DNA of 64,000 nt from JAOUEA01 sp963810915 (GCA_963810915.1 CAWEPH010000001.1:434001-498000); one strand, 5' to 3'; positions 26,519 to 34,823 are shown, numbered from the stretch's first letter. The notes: generated by a model not told the origin, from the sequence alone. Made by a program: numbers and translations.

Positions 26519-27028
26519 GTGACGGGCAGAGCCGCGACGGGGCGCACCCGTCAGGTGAAGAACCCGAAGACATGTCACGAACGGGCGCTCGGGCTCCTGG
26601 CGATACGCGCGCGCAGTCGTCGGGAGCTCGAAACCCGTCTGCGGGCTGCCGGCTTCGAGGCCTTAGAGGTCGATGAGGTCCTCGGCCGCCTGGAGGTGGT
26701 CGGCCTGATCGACGACGAGGCCTTCGCGCGCCAGCTGGCCGAGCAGCGGTTCGGCGTCAAGCGCTCCGGGAGCCGATCCGTGACGCACGAGCTCCTCGGG
26801 AAGGGTGTCTCGGCAGCCGTAGTGAGCTCCGTCGTGGCAGAGGCGCGGGAGACGGAGGAGGAGCGGGCAGCGGCGCTCGCGGCATCCCGGGCGTCGCGGC
26901 TCGCGTCGGTGGACCCCACGAAGGCCTTCAGCCGTCTGTCGTCGCTCCTCATGCGCCGCGGCTACAGCCCCGATGTCGCCCGGGGTGCGGCCCGGCGAGC
27001 CCTGCACGTCGATGGAGAGGAAGAGTAG
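26519..27028 (+). CDS. recX: Regulatory protein RecX
   Basis: 169 residues, all-helical, of RecX size. Typical segments are ALGLLAIRARSRRELETRL at the N terminus and LGRLEVVGLIDDEAFARQL in the middle. RecX modulates RecA filaments. GTG 26519 lies 8 bases after recA, so the pair is co-transcribed and SOS-controlled. The C-terminal repeat is shorter than in three-repeat RecX proteins. Confidence 0.9.
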   Translation: MTGRAATGRTRQVKNPKTCHERALGLLAIRARSRRELETRLRAAGFEALEVDEVLGRLEVVGLIDDEAFARQLAEQRFGVKRSGSRSVTHELLGKGVSAAVVSSVVAEARETEEERAAALAASRASRLASVDPTKAFSRLSSLLMRRGYSPDVARGAARRALHVDGEEE

Positions 27029-27280
27029 CCCTCCGCGGTCTTGTCTCAGGAGACGACCCCACGTAGCATCGTGAACACGAGAGGAACACTTCCGAAGCCA
27101 CGATCATCGACGAGACGACCAGCCACGTGACCGAACCCGGAGAACGCCAGATCACACGGATCATGCGGGAACCAGCCCGACGATGTCGGTGCGTCCCCTG
27201 ATGCCGTCGTTCCCCCGTCGCTGAACGCACGGAGCCGGAAGGGTCCTCTCCTGGAGCGTATGTACGTGCTGGGAGGCACC

Positions 27281-28813
27281 ATGGTCTATGTGTTGGTCGC
27301 GATCGGTTGCCTGGCGGTTGGCGCCGTCGGAGGGTTCCTCTACCGCAAGACGGTCGCCGCATCGAACGCCCAAAGCATCGAGGCCCAGGCCCAGAAGCGG
27401 ATGCTGGAGGCGGAGCGTGAAGCAGATGCGACGTCGAAGCGGGCTCTGCAGGAGGCCAAGGAGGAGATCGCGGGGATGCGCCGCGATCTCGATGAGGACG
27501 TCAAGTCCCGACGCGAAGAGGTGATGCGGCTCGAACGCAGGATCACGGAGGCGGAGACCGACCTCAAGCAGAAGTCGGCGCACGTCGACGCCCGCTCCGG
27601 GGAATTGGACGAGCGGGAGGAGAAGCTGACGTACGTGCGGTCGCAACTCGAGAAGGCGACGGAACTCCACCGAGCCCAGCTGGAGAAGATCGCCGGCCTC
27701 ACGTCGGGTGAGGCTCGCGACCAACTGGTCGCCCAGGTGGTCGACGACGCGAAGAAGGCCGCCATGAGCCAGGTCCGGGAGATCGAGCAGCGGGCACGGG
27801 AGGAGGGCGAGGAGCGCGCCAGGAAGATCGTGACGATCGCGATCCAACGCGTCGCGTCCGAGCAGACCGCGGAATCCACCGTGAGCGTCTTCGCGTTGCC
27901 GTCCGAGGACATGAAGGGCCGGATCATCGGGCGCGAGGGCCGCAACATCCGTGCGTTCGAAGCGGCGACCGGCGTCAACCTGATCATCGACGACACTCCG
28001 GAAGCCGTAGTGCTGTCGTGCTTCGACCCCGTGCGTCGTGAGGCGGCGCGGATGACGCTCGAGAAGCTCGTGGCCGACGGCAGGATCCATCCGGCCAGGA
28101 TCGAGGAGATCCACGAGCGGTCGCAGCGGGAGCTGGAAGAACAGATCCGGCGAGCCGGCGAGGATGCCGTCGCCGAGGTAGGCATCACGGACATCCATCC
28201 CGAGATGGTGAAGCTGTTGGGGCGGTTGCGATTCCGCACCTCGTACGGGCAGAACGTCCTCAAGCACCTCGTGGAATCTGCCTTCATCGCGTCCGCGCTC
28301 GCAGCCGAGATCGGGGTCGAGCCCGCCATCGCGAAGCGCGGCGCGTTCCTCCACGATATCGGCAAGGCCGTGACGCACGAGGTCGAGGGATCCCACGCCA
28401 TCATCGGCGCGGAGATCGCACGCAGGATGAAGGAAGACCCCGAGGTCGTCCACTGCATCGAGTCCCATCACGGCGAGGTGGAGCAGCACTCCATCCACGC
28501 GGTGCTCGCGCAGATCGCGGACGGGATGAGCGGTGGACGGCCGGGCGCGCGGCGCGAGTCCCTGGAGACCTACGTGAAGCGGCTGGAGCGGCTGGAAGAG
28601 ATCTGCACGGCCCATCCGGGCGTGGCCAAGACGTTCGCGATGCAGGCCGGTCGCGAGGTTCGGGTGATGGTCGAGCCCGAGGACGTCGACGACATGCAGG
28701 CACAAGTCATCGCGAGGGACATCGCGAAGCAGGTGGAGGAAGAGCTCCAGTATCCCGGCCAGATCAAGATCACAGTCGTCCGCGAGACCCGGGCGACGGA
28801 ATACGCGCGCTGA
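27281..28813 (+). CDS. rny: Ribonuclease Y
   Basis: 510 residues. An N-terminal membrane helix (VYVLVAIGCLAVGAVGGFLY) is followed by a long coiled coil (~25-200), a KH domain (MKGRIIGREGRNIRAFE, ~205-260) and an HD domain (FLHDIGKAVTHE, ~345). RNase Y is the membrane-bound endonuclease that starts mRNA decay in many Gram-positives. ATG 27281 has GGGAGG 4 bases before it, better than ATG 27260. In the 231-base spacer after recX I see no clear promoter or hairpin. Confidence 0.95.
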   Translation: MVYVLVAIGCLAVGAVGGFLYRKTVAASNAQSIEAQAQKRMLEAEREADATSKRALQEAKEEIAGMRRDLDEDVKSRREEVMRLERRITEAETDLKQKSAHVDARSGELDEREEKLTYVRSQLEKATELHRAQLEKIAGLTSGEARDQLVAQVVDDAKKAAMSQVREIEQRAREEGEERARKIVTIAIQRVASEQTAESTVSVFALPSEDMKGRIIGREGRNIRAFEAATGVNLIIDDTPEAVVLSCFDPVRREAARMTLEKLVADGRIHPARIEEIHERSQRELEEQIRRAGEDAVAEVGITDIHPEMVKLLGRLRFRTSYGQNVLKHLVESAFIASALAAEIGVEPAIAKRGAFLHDIGKAVTHEVEGSHAIIGAEIARRMKEDPEVVHCIESHHGEVEQHSIHAVLAQIADGMSGGRPGARRESLETYVKRLERLEEICTAHPGVAKTFAMQAGREVRVMVEPEDVDDMQAQVIARDIAKQVEEELQYPGQIKITVVRETRATEYAR

Positions 28814-28825
28814 GACGGGAGGCGC

Positions 28826-31663
28826 TCAGCGCCAGTCGTCGACGTCCTTCGGGGCGCGCCCCTTCTTGCTGAGCGCCGCGATGGCGAGACGCTTGCGCAG
28901 ACCGCCGGGATCCTCCGACGATGGCGCGTCGTCGTCGGAGGACGGAGCGTCCTCGGACGGCACGACCTCGTCCTCGACGGTGGCCGGAACCGAGTCGACG
29001 TCAGGCTCGGAAGGTGCGACCTCGGCGATGATCGGCTCTGAGTCCTCCGTCACCGGAGCGGGGGGTTCGTCGCCCAACGGATCCGTGAGCGCGTCCGGGT
29101 CGACACCTGCACGCAACGCGGTCGCGTCGGCCTGAGCACGTCGCTGCGCCTGCTCGGCGTCGCCGAGTTTCTGCATCAACTCGGCCACTTGCGCCCGGAG
29201 GCGCGTGACCTCTTGCTCCATGGCCGGGTCCGTGACGATGACCTCGCCGCGCTCCTTCGCGAAGCGTAGGGCGGCCTCGGCGGACTCGGCGGCGGCGTAG
29301 GCCCGCCGTGCTCTGACCTCGGTCTGCTCGAGGCTCTCCTCCAGTTCCGCCACCACGGCCTCGAGCTCGGCCTCCCGACCGCCCGGGGGCGCCGAGCCGT
29401 TCGTGGTGGCCGGCACGTGCGACGAGGCCGCGGCGAGCGACTGCTCCAGCCCTTCGATCCGCGCTCGCGCCTGCGCGAGCTCGGCCGAGGCGTCGGCATC
29501 CAAGGCCGCGGGCGTCCCCATCGGGACCGCAGACGCTTGAGCTTCGAGCTCTGCCGCGCGACGCAGCGCTTCTTCCGTGTCCGCCCGGGCGGTGAGGAGC
29601 GCGTGCTCCCTCTCCTGCGCGGCCCGACGGGCCTCGTCGAGTTCGGCGTCGGCGGTGGTCGCTCGCGCCTCGGCCGCGTCGATCAGGTTTTGGGTCTCGC
29701 CCAGGCGGGCCTCGATCTCATGAGCATGCTGTTCGGTCTCACCGAGGCGACGCTCCATGTCCTGGGCGCGCTGTTCGGCCTCGGCGAGGCGCGCCTCGGC
29801 GGTGCGCAGCGCCTCCTCGGACCGGAGGACGTGCTCCTCGGCTTCCGCATAGACGGGGGCGAGCGCCTCGCCCTGGGCGGCGACCTCGGCGAGCTGTTGC
29901 TCGAGCTCGGCGATCCGCCGTACCCCATGCTCGTACGCCGTGGCGAGTTCGTCCGCGCGGACGCGGGCGGCTTCGATCTCGGCCGCTGAGCCCTCCGAGC
30001 CGGCCCTGATCGCGGCGATCTCACCTTCGAGCGTGGTCGCGCGAGACTCCGCCTCGGCGGCGCGCGCTGCGGCGTCTTGGACGTGCGACTCCGCCTCGGC
30101 GGCGCGGGCCTCGAGCGTCGCGATCGTCTCGGCGGCCTGGGAAGCGGCGGCGTCCGCCTCGGCGGCGGCGCGCTCGGCGTCGGCGAGACGCTCGGCGGCC
30201 TCGGCGGCTCCCGCCTCGGCGGCGGCGATACCCTCGAGCGCCTCGGCGGCACGCGCCTCGGCCTCGGCGTGTGCGCGCGTGAGGTCTTCGACCCGCGCCT
30301 GCAACGTGTCCACCTGCGCCTGGGCGCCCTGGAGATCGTCGGTGATCCCGGCCTCGCGCGATCCGGCCTCGGCCACGCGGGCCTCGAGCATCGCGATCGT
30401 GTCGGCGGCCTGGGACGCGGCGGCCTCCGCCTCGGCGGCGGCGCGCTCGGCCTCGGCGAGACGGTCGGCGGCCTCGGCGGCTCCCGCCTCGGCGGCGGCG
30501 ATACCCTCGAGGGCCTCGGCAGCACGCGCCTCGGCCTCCGCGAGTCGCCGGGTGGCTTCCGCCGCCCCGGACTCGGCATCCTCGCGGGCCCGATCGATCT
30601 CGGCGGCGCGCCCGGTGGCCGCGTCGAGGTCCTTCAGCACCTGGGCGAGCTCGATCTTGTCGGACTCCACCGCTGCCTCGAGCTCGGTGGCCCTCGCGAC
30701 AAGCCCGTCACGCTCATCCGTCATCTCGTCGACGTGCCCCCGCAAGGTCACGAGCTCTGCTTGCAGCAGTTCTCGCGTCTCCTCGAGCTCCGATTCGGCG
30801 CGCGCCGTCTCGGCCTTGGCCTGGTCGATGGCGACGGTGGTCTCCGCGCTCACGCGCTCGACCTCGAGCTCGAGGGTCGCGATCTTGGACGTCTGCGCCT
30901 GCTGATCCTCCATCAGGCGCATCAACTCCGAGCGGGCGCCGTCGCGCTCCAGGGTGGTGACCGCCAAGCTGTCGTCGAGGTCGCGGATCTTCTCGCGTGC
31001 TTCCGTCAGGCCGGTCACGGTCTCGTCGAGCGCGCTCCGGGCGGCGTCGGACTGCTCGGTCAACGTGGCCACCTGTTGCTCCAGCGCCTCGACGCGGGCC
31101 TCGGCCTCCTCCCGAGCGGCGGTCGCCTGCTCGAGAGCCGCGTGGGTTTCCGCGAGGGTGACCTGCAGGGCCTCGGCACGCTCGGCCGCTTCTCCGAGAT
31201 CCGCGAGACGCTCCCCGAGATCGGTGACGAGCGCGCGGGCATGCACCGCTTCGGTGGTGAGGTCGTCCTCGTGGGTCCGTGCCGCTTCCAGCTGGATCTG
31301 CAGGACCTGGACGCGCTCGGTGAGCTCGCGCACCTGGTCGAGCGGATCCGGATCGTCGTCCCTGATCGTTCGCGGCGTCCTGCGCGCTTCGAGTTCGGCA
31401 ACACGGTGCGCGATGCGCTGCTGGGCCTCGACGGCTTCACGGAGTTGCGCGTCGAGCACCAGGAGGGGCTCCTCGACCTGCGTGAGATCCATCGCGGCGA
31501 GCCCGACCCGCTGTTGGGCGAGCTCGGTCTCGAGCTCATCGATCCGGGCACGCAAGGACTGCGTCACCGCGGTCATATCCGTTAGTTCGGCGCGTGCGTT
31601 CACGAGGTCTGATTGCGCCTCTCGGACGGCGGTCTCCAATTCGCGTCGGCGGTCAGAACCCAC
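28826..31663 (-). CDS. Giant alanine/glutamate-rich coiled-coil protein
   Basis: 945 residues from GTG 31663, almost entirely heptad-like coiled coil (Ala, Glu, Arg and Leu). There is no signal peptide or membrane helix. The centre holds two copies of a ~55-residue block 91 residues apart. From ~860 the chain becomes acidic and Pro-rich (PSSDDDAPSSED), then ends in a basic stretch. Residues 1-190 are clearly paralogous to the upstream pseudo-Doc gene, including QLEAARTHEDDL and DLGERLADLG. A FliA/WhiG-type promoter precedes it. Function unknown; a cytoskeletal or polar scaffold role in motility or pili would fit (inference). Confidence 0.65.
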   Translation of the reverse strand: MGSDRRRELETAVREAQSDLVNARAELTDMTAVTQSLRARIDELETELAQQRVGLAAMDLTQVEEPLLVLDAQLREAVEAQQRIAHRVAELEARRTPRTIRDDDPDPLDQVRELTERVQVLQIQLEAARTHEDDLTTEAVHARALVTDLGERLADLGEAAERAEALQVTLAETHAALEQATAAREEAEARVEALEQQVATLTEQSDAARSALDETVTGLTEAREKIRDLDDSLAVTTLERDGARSELMRLMEDQQAQTSKIATLELEVERVSAETTVAIDQAKAETARAESELEETRELLQAELVTLRGHVDEMTDERDGLVARATELEAAVESDKIELAQVLKDLDAATGRAAEIDRAREDAESGAAEATRRLAEAEARAAEALEGIAAAEAGAAEAADRLAEAERAAAEAEAAASQAADTIAMLEARVAEAGSREAGITDDLQGAQAQVDTLQARVEDLTRAHAEAEARAAEALEGIAAAEAGAAEAAERLADAERAAAEADAAASQAAETIATLEARAAEAESHVQDAAARAAEAESRATTLEGEIAAIRAGSEGSAAEIEAARVRADELATAYEHGVRRIAELEQQLAEVAAQGEALAPVYAEAEEHVLRSEEALRTAEARLAEAEQRAQDMERRLGETEQHAHEIEARLGETQNLIDAAEARATTADAELDEARRAAQEREHALLTARADTEEALRRAAELEAQASAVPMGTPAALDADASAELAQARARIEGLEQSLAAASSHVPATTNGSAPPGGREAELEAVVAELEESLEQTEVRARRAYAAAESAEAALRFAKERGEVIVTDPAMEQEVTRLRAQVAELMQKLGDAEQAQRRAQADATALRAGVDPDALTDPLGDEPPAPVTEDSEPIIAEVAPSEPDVDSVPATVEDEVVPSEDAPSSDDDAPSSEDPGGLRKRLAIAALSKKGRAPKDVDDWR
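30108..30540 (-). repeat. Direct duplication with 273-base period inside the coiled-coil gene
   Basis: Two ~160-base blocks (30108-30269 and 30381-30540) are near-identical and 273 bases (91 codons) apart, in frame. They encode the same Ala/Glu-rich block twice, a recent internal duplication. Confidence 0.8.
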
Positions 31664-31720
31664 GGTTGCCCATCTCCCGTTCGATCCGTGCCGGGTCTGA
31701 TGCCCGGCTCACTCCCCAGT

Positions 31721-31747
31721 CCATCGGCCGCCCCGTGCCCGCCTTTA
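31721..31747 (-). promoter_or_regulatory. FliA/WhiG-type (sigma-28) promoter of the giant coiled-coil gene
   Basis: On the minus strand TAAAGGCG, exactly 11 bases, then GCCGATGG; the sigma-28 consensus is TAAAGTTT-N11-GCCGATAA. The TAA stop of the upstream pseudo-Doc gene forms the first three bases of the -35 box. The expected start of transcription lies ~50 bases before GTG 31663. Confidence 0.7.
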
Positions 31748-33217
31748 CCCTTCCGCCCTAAGCTCGTCGCTCGGAGGGGGAGAAGGGGTGGATGCGGCCT
31801 CGAGGGCGGCCGCGATATGCAGCAGCGGTAGCTCGCCTTCGGCGACGATCCGCGCGAGCTCGGCGAGGTCTTCCTCGGGGGCGTCGATGCCGTAGCCGTT
31901 CAGGCTCAAGAAAACCACGACCGTCATGAGGGCCACCCGATCGTTGCCGTGCGCGAAGGGCTGTCGGCGCAGGACCTCCGCGAGCATGGCGGCCGCCTTC
32001 ACGTGCACGCCGGGGAAGCGTTCGTGCTCGTCGTCCAGCGCGCACGGCAGTGCGGCCACGGCCTCGAGGGCGGCGAGGTCGACGGGCGTGCCGAGACCGA
32101 GCTCGCGTTCGCCGATCGCGAGGAGGTCGGTGACAGAGAGGTATTGCACCGCCGCGATGGCCGAGGCGGAGGCCGGGTCGAACGCCGAGGTCTCCTCACC
32201 GTATCCGCCGGGGAAGGGGTCGGCGTCCGCAGCGGTGTCGATCCTGGGACCGGGCGCCTCAGCGACTGGCACCTCAGCGACTGGCACCTCAGCGACTGGC
32301 GCCTCAGCGCCGGGCCACGATGCCTCGACGACCGGAGCGACGACAGGAGTGCCGATCCCGACGCGCTCGGTCAGATCACGAACCTGCTCGCGCAGGACCT
32401 CGACGCTCTCCTGCAGCTCCTGCTCCAGCCCGTGGACCCGCGCGATCGCCGTCTGGAGCTGCTCCTGCAGCTCGGCATGCGCGGCGGTCATGGCGACCGG
32501 CTCCAACCCCCCGCCGCCCTCACCGGCTTCGTAGAGCCCTTCGGCCGTCCCATCGACGCGGTCGCGGACCGCCGCGTATACCTGATCGAGGTTCTCGAGG
32601 ATGTGCGTCGCCGAGGCCAGTTCGCGCTCGAGCGCCGATGCGCGCATCTCACCTTCCTCGGCCCGCCTCTCTGCGTCCTCGGCGCGTCGAAGGGCCTCCT
32701 CGCGCGCTGCGTCGGACTCGATGAGTCGCCCCTGCGCTTCGTCGAGGGCCGTTCCCAGCTCGCGGCGGACCTCGTCGAGTTCCTCGCGGGCGGCCGCGGC
32801 CTCGTCGCGTGCGACGCCGATGGCCAGGGCGGCGTCCTCGCGAGCTCGATCGAGGTCGGCGGCGAGCTGCTCGGCCCGGTCCGCCCGAGCGCCGAGATCG
32901 GCGAGGCGCATCCCGAGGTCGGAGAGGAGGCCGTCGGCGTGCACGGCACGCGCCGTGAGCTCGTCCTCCCGCGCCCGAGCCGCTTCGAGTTGGAGTTCGA
33001 GGCTTCGGACACGTTCGCTGAGCGCCAGGGCGTTCGCGGCTGCGGCCTCGGCATCGTGCTCGAGGTCGCCTTCGGCGGCGCGGGCGGCCTCCAGCTCCGC
33101 GACCCGCCGCGCGAGCTGCGACGCACGGGACGCCTCGTCTGCCTCGGGGTCAAGGCTGCCGATGTTGGGCAGCGCTCGTGCGGGCCGCGTCTCGAGCTCG
33201 GCCTCCAGCCCCCGCAC
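31745..33217 (-). CDS. Coiled-coil protein with a C-terminal degenerate Doc/Fic-like domain (main open frame)
   Basis: 490 residues from GTG 33217. Residues ~1-210 are coiled coil paralogous to the neighbouring giant gene; a second short coil (~240-285) and a Pro/Val/Ala linker with VAEVPVAEVPVAEAPG repeats follow. Residues ~359-466 match the Doc family: KAAAMLAEVLRR, then QPFAHGNDR (419-427), then FLSLNGYGIDA. The Fic motif H-x-F-x-D-G-N-K-R is changed at three key sites (H to Q, D to H, K to D), so AMP-transfer or kinase activity is unlikely. The true gene probably starts at ATG 33341 in another frame (see the 33218-33341 entry). Function unknown. Confidence 0.65.
   Translation of the reverse strand: MRGLEAELETRPARALPNIGSLDPEADEASRASQLARRVAELEAARAAEGDLEHDAEAAAANALALSERVRSLELQLEAARAREDELTARAVHADGLLSDLGMRLADLGARADRAEQLAADLDRAREDAALAIGVARDEAAAAREELDEVRRELGTALDEAQGRLIESDAAREEALRRAEDAERRAEEGEMRASALERELASATHILENLDQVYAAVRDRVDGTAEGLYEAGEGGGGLEPVAMTAAHAELQEQLQTAIARVHGLEQELQESVEVLREQVRDLTERVGIGTPVVAPVVEASWPGAEAPVAEVPVAEVPVAEAPGPRIDTAADADPFPGGYGEETSAFDPASASAIAAVQYLSVTDLLAIGERELGLGTPVDLAALEAVAALPCALDDEHERFPGVHVKAAAMLAEVLRRQPFAHGNDRVALMTVVVFLSLNGYGIDAPEEDLAELARIVAEGELPLLHIAAALEAASTPSPPPSDELRAEG
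32256..32309 (-). repeat. 15-base tandem repeat (about 3.6 copies)
   Basis: The unit RCCTCAGCGACTGGC runs in register from 32256 and encodes the five-residue repeat PVAEV/A in the linker before the Doc-like domain. Such units change copy number easily. Confidence 0.85.
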
Positions 33218-33341
33218 GCGTTCCCTCGAGGGACTCGGAGGAAGCGAGCAGGTCGCTCAGACGTGCGTGGGCCACGGCGAGCTCGGCCTGCGCATCCTGC
33301 AGGTCGGTTTCCAACTGGCGTCGGCTGGAAGGCTTGGGCAT
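33218..33341 (-). pseudogene. Frame-displaced N terminus of the coiled-coil/pseudo-Doc gene
   Basis: From ATG 33341 the frame reads MPKPSSRRQLETDLQDAQAE and on to SDLLASSESL, which aligns residue by residue with the start of the neighbouring coiled-coil paralogue (RRRELETAVREAQSDL to TQSL). After SESL the homology continues only in the next frame (RERVRGLEAELETR against RARIDELETELAQ). One extra base within the palindrome TCCCTCGAGGGA (33222-33233) explains this. It is either a sequencing/assembly error, a real mutation or programmed slippage. The FliA-type promoter 36 bases upstream supports ATG 33341 as the true start. Confidence 0.7.
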
Positions 33342-33376
33342 CGCGATCGGGCACTCCGTTCGGGGTCTCCCCTGCA

Positions 33377-33403
33377 CCATCGGCGCGCCCACGCCGGCCT
33401 TTA
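33377..33403 (-). promoter_or_regulatory. FliA/WhiG-type (sigma-28) promoter of the pseudo-Doc coiled-coil gene
   Basis: Minus strand TAAAGGCC, exactly 11 bases, then GCCGATGG. Box sequences and spacing are the same as at 31721-31747, about 36 bases before ATG 33341. Confidence 0.7.
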
Positions 33404-33460
33404 CGTCTGCGCGGCGGAACCGGTGGACGTGCGATGGCGCCGCCGAGCGCTGGCTTCCGA

Positions 33461-33466
33461 TACCCT
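33461..33466 (+). promoter_or_regulatory. -10 element for leaderless miaB
   Basis: TACCCT, 6 nt, then the miaB ATG; no SD is present. Confidence 0.5.
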
Positions 33467-33472
33467 CGACCC

Positions 33473-34816
33473 ATGGAGCGGAAGTACCTGATCCGCACCT
33501 TCGGGTGCCAGATGAACGAGCACGACTCGGAGCGGATCGCCGGCTTGCTCCTGGCGGACGGCATGATCCCCACCGACGACGTGGGGGAGGCGCGCGTCGT
33601 CGTCCTCAACACGTGCGCGATCCGCGAGAACGCCGACAACAAGCTCTACGGGAACCTGGGCCACCTCAAGTCGGCCAAGGATCGCGATCCGAGGCTGAAG
33701 ATCGTCGTGAGCGGCTGTCTCGCCCAGAAGGACCAGGGGGCGATCCAGCGCCGGGCTCCCTGGGTCGACGTGGTCGTGGGGACCCACGCGCTCCCACGCC
33801 TGATGGAACTGCTGCGTGCCTCGGACACGGACGGACCGCGCATGGACGTGCGGGAATACACGGAGGTCTTCCCGGGGGCCCTGCCCGCGGCGCGCGAGCA
33901 TGACTTCCGCGCCTGGGTCTCGATCGCACCGGGGTGCGACAACGCGTGCACGTTCTGCATCGTGCCGTTCGTACGCGGACCGCAGCGCTCGAGGCCGATC
34001 GGAGACATCCTCGCGGAGGTCCAGGGGCTCGCCGCGAGCGGCGTGGTCGAGGTCACCCTCCTCGGCCAGAACGTCAACACCTACGGTCGAGACGTGACCG
34101 TGCCCGGTGGCCCTAACCGACCGCTCTTCGCGCGCCTGCTCCGGGAGGTCGGCTCGGTGGACGGCATCCGACGCGTGCGGTTCACGTCGCCGCATCCCCA
34201 CGACTTCACGCCCGACGTGATCGAGGCCATGGCCGAGACCGAGGCGGTCTGCGAGCACATCCACTTCCCGCTGCAGTCGGGGTCCGATCGGATCCTGAGG
34301 GCGATGCGTCGGTCTTACCGGCGCGACCGGTACCTGGGCTGGCTGGAGGCGATCCGTGCCGCGGTGCCCGAGATCGCCGTATCCACCGACGTGATCGTCG
34401 GGTTCCCCGGGGAGACGGAGGAGGATTTCGCACAGACCCTCGAGGTGGTCGAGGCGGCCCGGTTCGACAGCGCGTTCATGTTCCAATACTCGCCGCGCCC
34501 GGGGACGCGCGCCGCCTCGTTCGACGAGCAGATCCCGAAGGCGACCGTCCAAGAGCGGTTCGAGCGACTGCAGGCTCTGCAGGAGCGCGCGAGCCTCGCG
34601 TCCTCCCGTGCGCAGATGGGGCGCACCTTCGAGGTGCTCGTGGAAGGTGAAGACAAGAAGGGCCGAGCGACGCAGGCACGCACGCGCACGAACCGCATCG
34701 TTCACCTGGAGGGGTCGCTCGACGCGGGGGCCTTCGTGTTCGCGCGGGTGACGGACGCCGCGCCGCATCACCTCACGGGCGTGCGGGTGAGCGAGCCGGA
34801 CGCCGTCGCCGTCTGA
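33473..34816 (+). CDS. miaB: tRNA-2-methylthio-N6-dimethylallyladenosine synthase MiaB
   Basis: 447 residues. The N-terminal UPF0004 domain has TFGCQMNEHDSERI and the cluster cysteines in VLNTCAIREN and VSGCLAQ. The radical-SAM motif CDNACTFC gives C155, C159 and C162; a TRAM domain ends the protein. It methylthiolates i6A37 of tRNA, the product of MiaA encoded next. The open frame runs far upstream over the coiled-coil gene, but ATG 33473 gives the normal N terminus. Confidence 0.96.
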   Translation: MERKYLIRTFGCQMNEHDSERIAGLLLADGMIPTDDVGEARVVVLNTCAIRENADNKLYGNLGHLKSAKDRDPRLKIVVSGCLAQKDQGAIQRRAPWVDVVVGTHALPRLMELLRASDTDGPRMDVREYTEVFPGALPAAREHDFRAWVSIAPGCDNACTFCIVPFVRGPQRSRPIGDILAEVQGLAASGVVEVTLLGQNVNTYGRDVTVPGGPNRPLFARLLREVGSVDGIRRVRFTSPHPHDFTPDVIEAMAETEAVCEHIHFPLQSGSDRILRAMRRSYRRDRYLGWLEAIRAAVPEIAVSTDVIVGFPGETEEDFAQTLEVVEAARFDSAFMFQYSPRPGTRAASFDEQIPKATVQERFERLQALQERASLASSRAQMGRTFEVLVEGEDKKGRATQARTRTNRIVHLEGSLDAGAFVFARVTDAAPHHLTGVRVSEPDAVAV

Positions 34817-34823
34817 CCGTGCG

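Noticed and set aside
27029..27259. Small gene or riboswitch in the recX-rny spacer
   Set aside because: No frame with protein character and no convincing structured RNA element could be recognised.
31745..33341. Doc-type toxin-antitoxin module
   Set aside because: The Fic motif is disabled, the domain sits on a long coil and there is no Phd-like partner.
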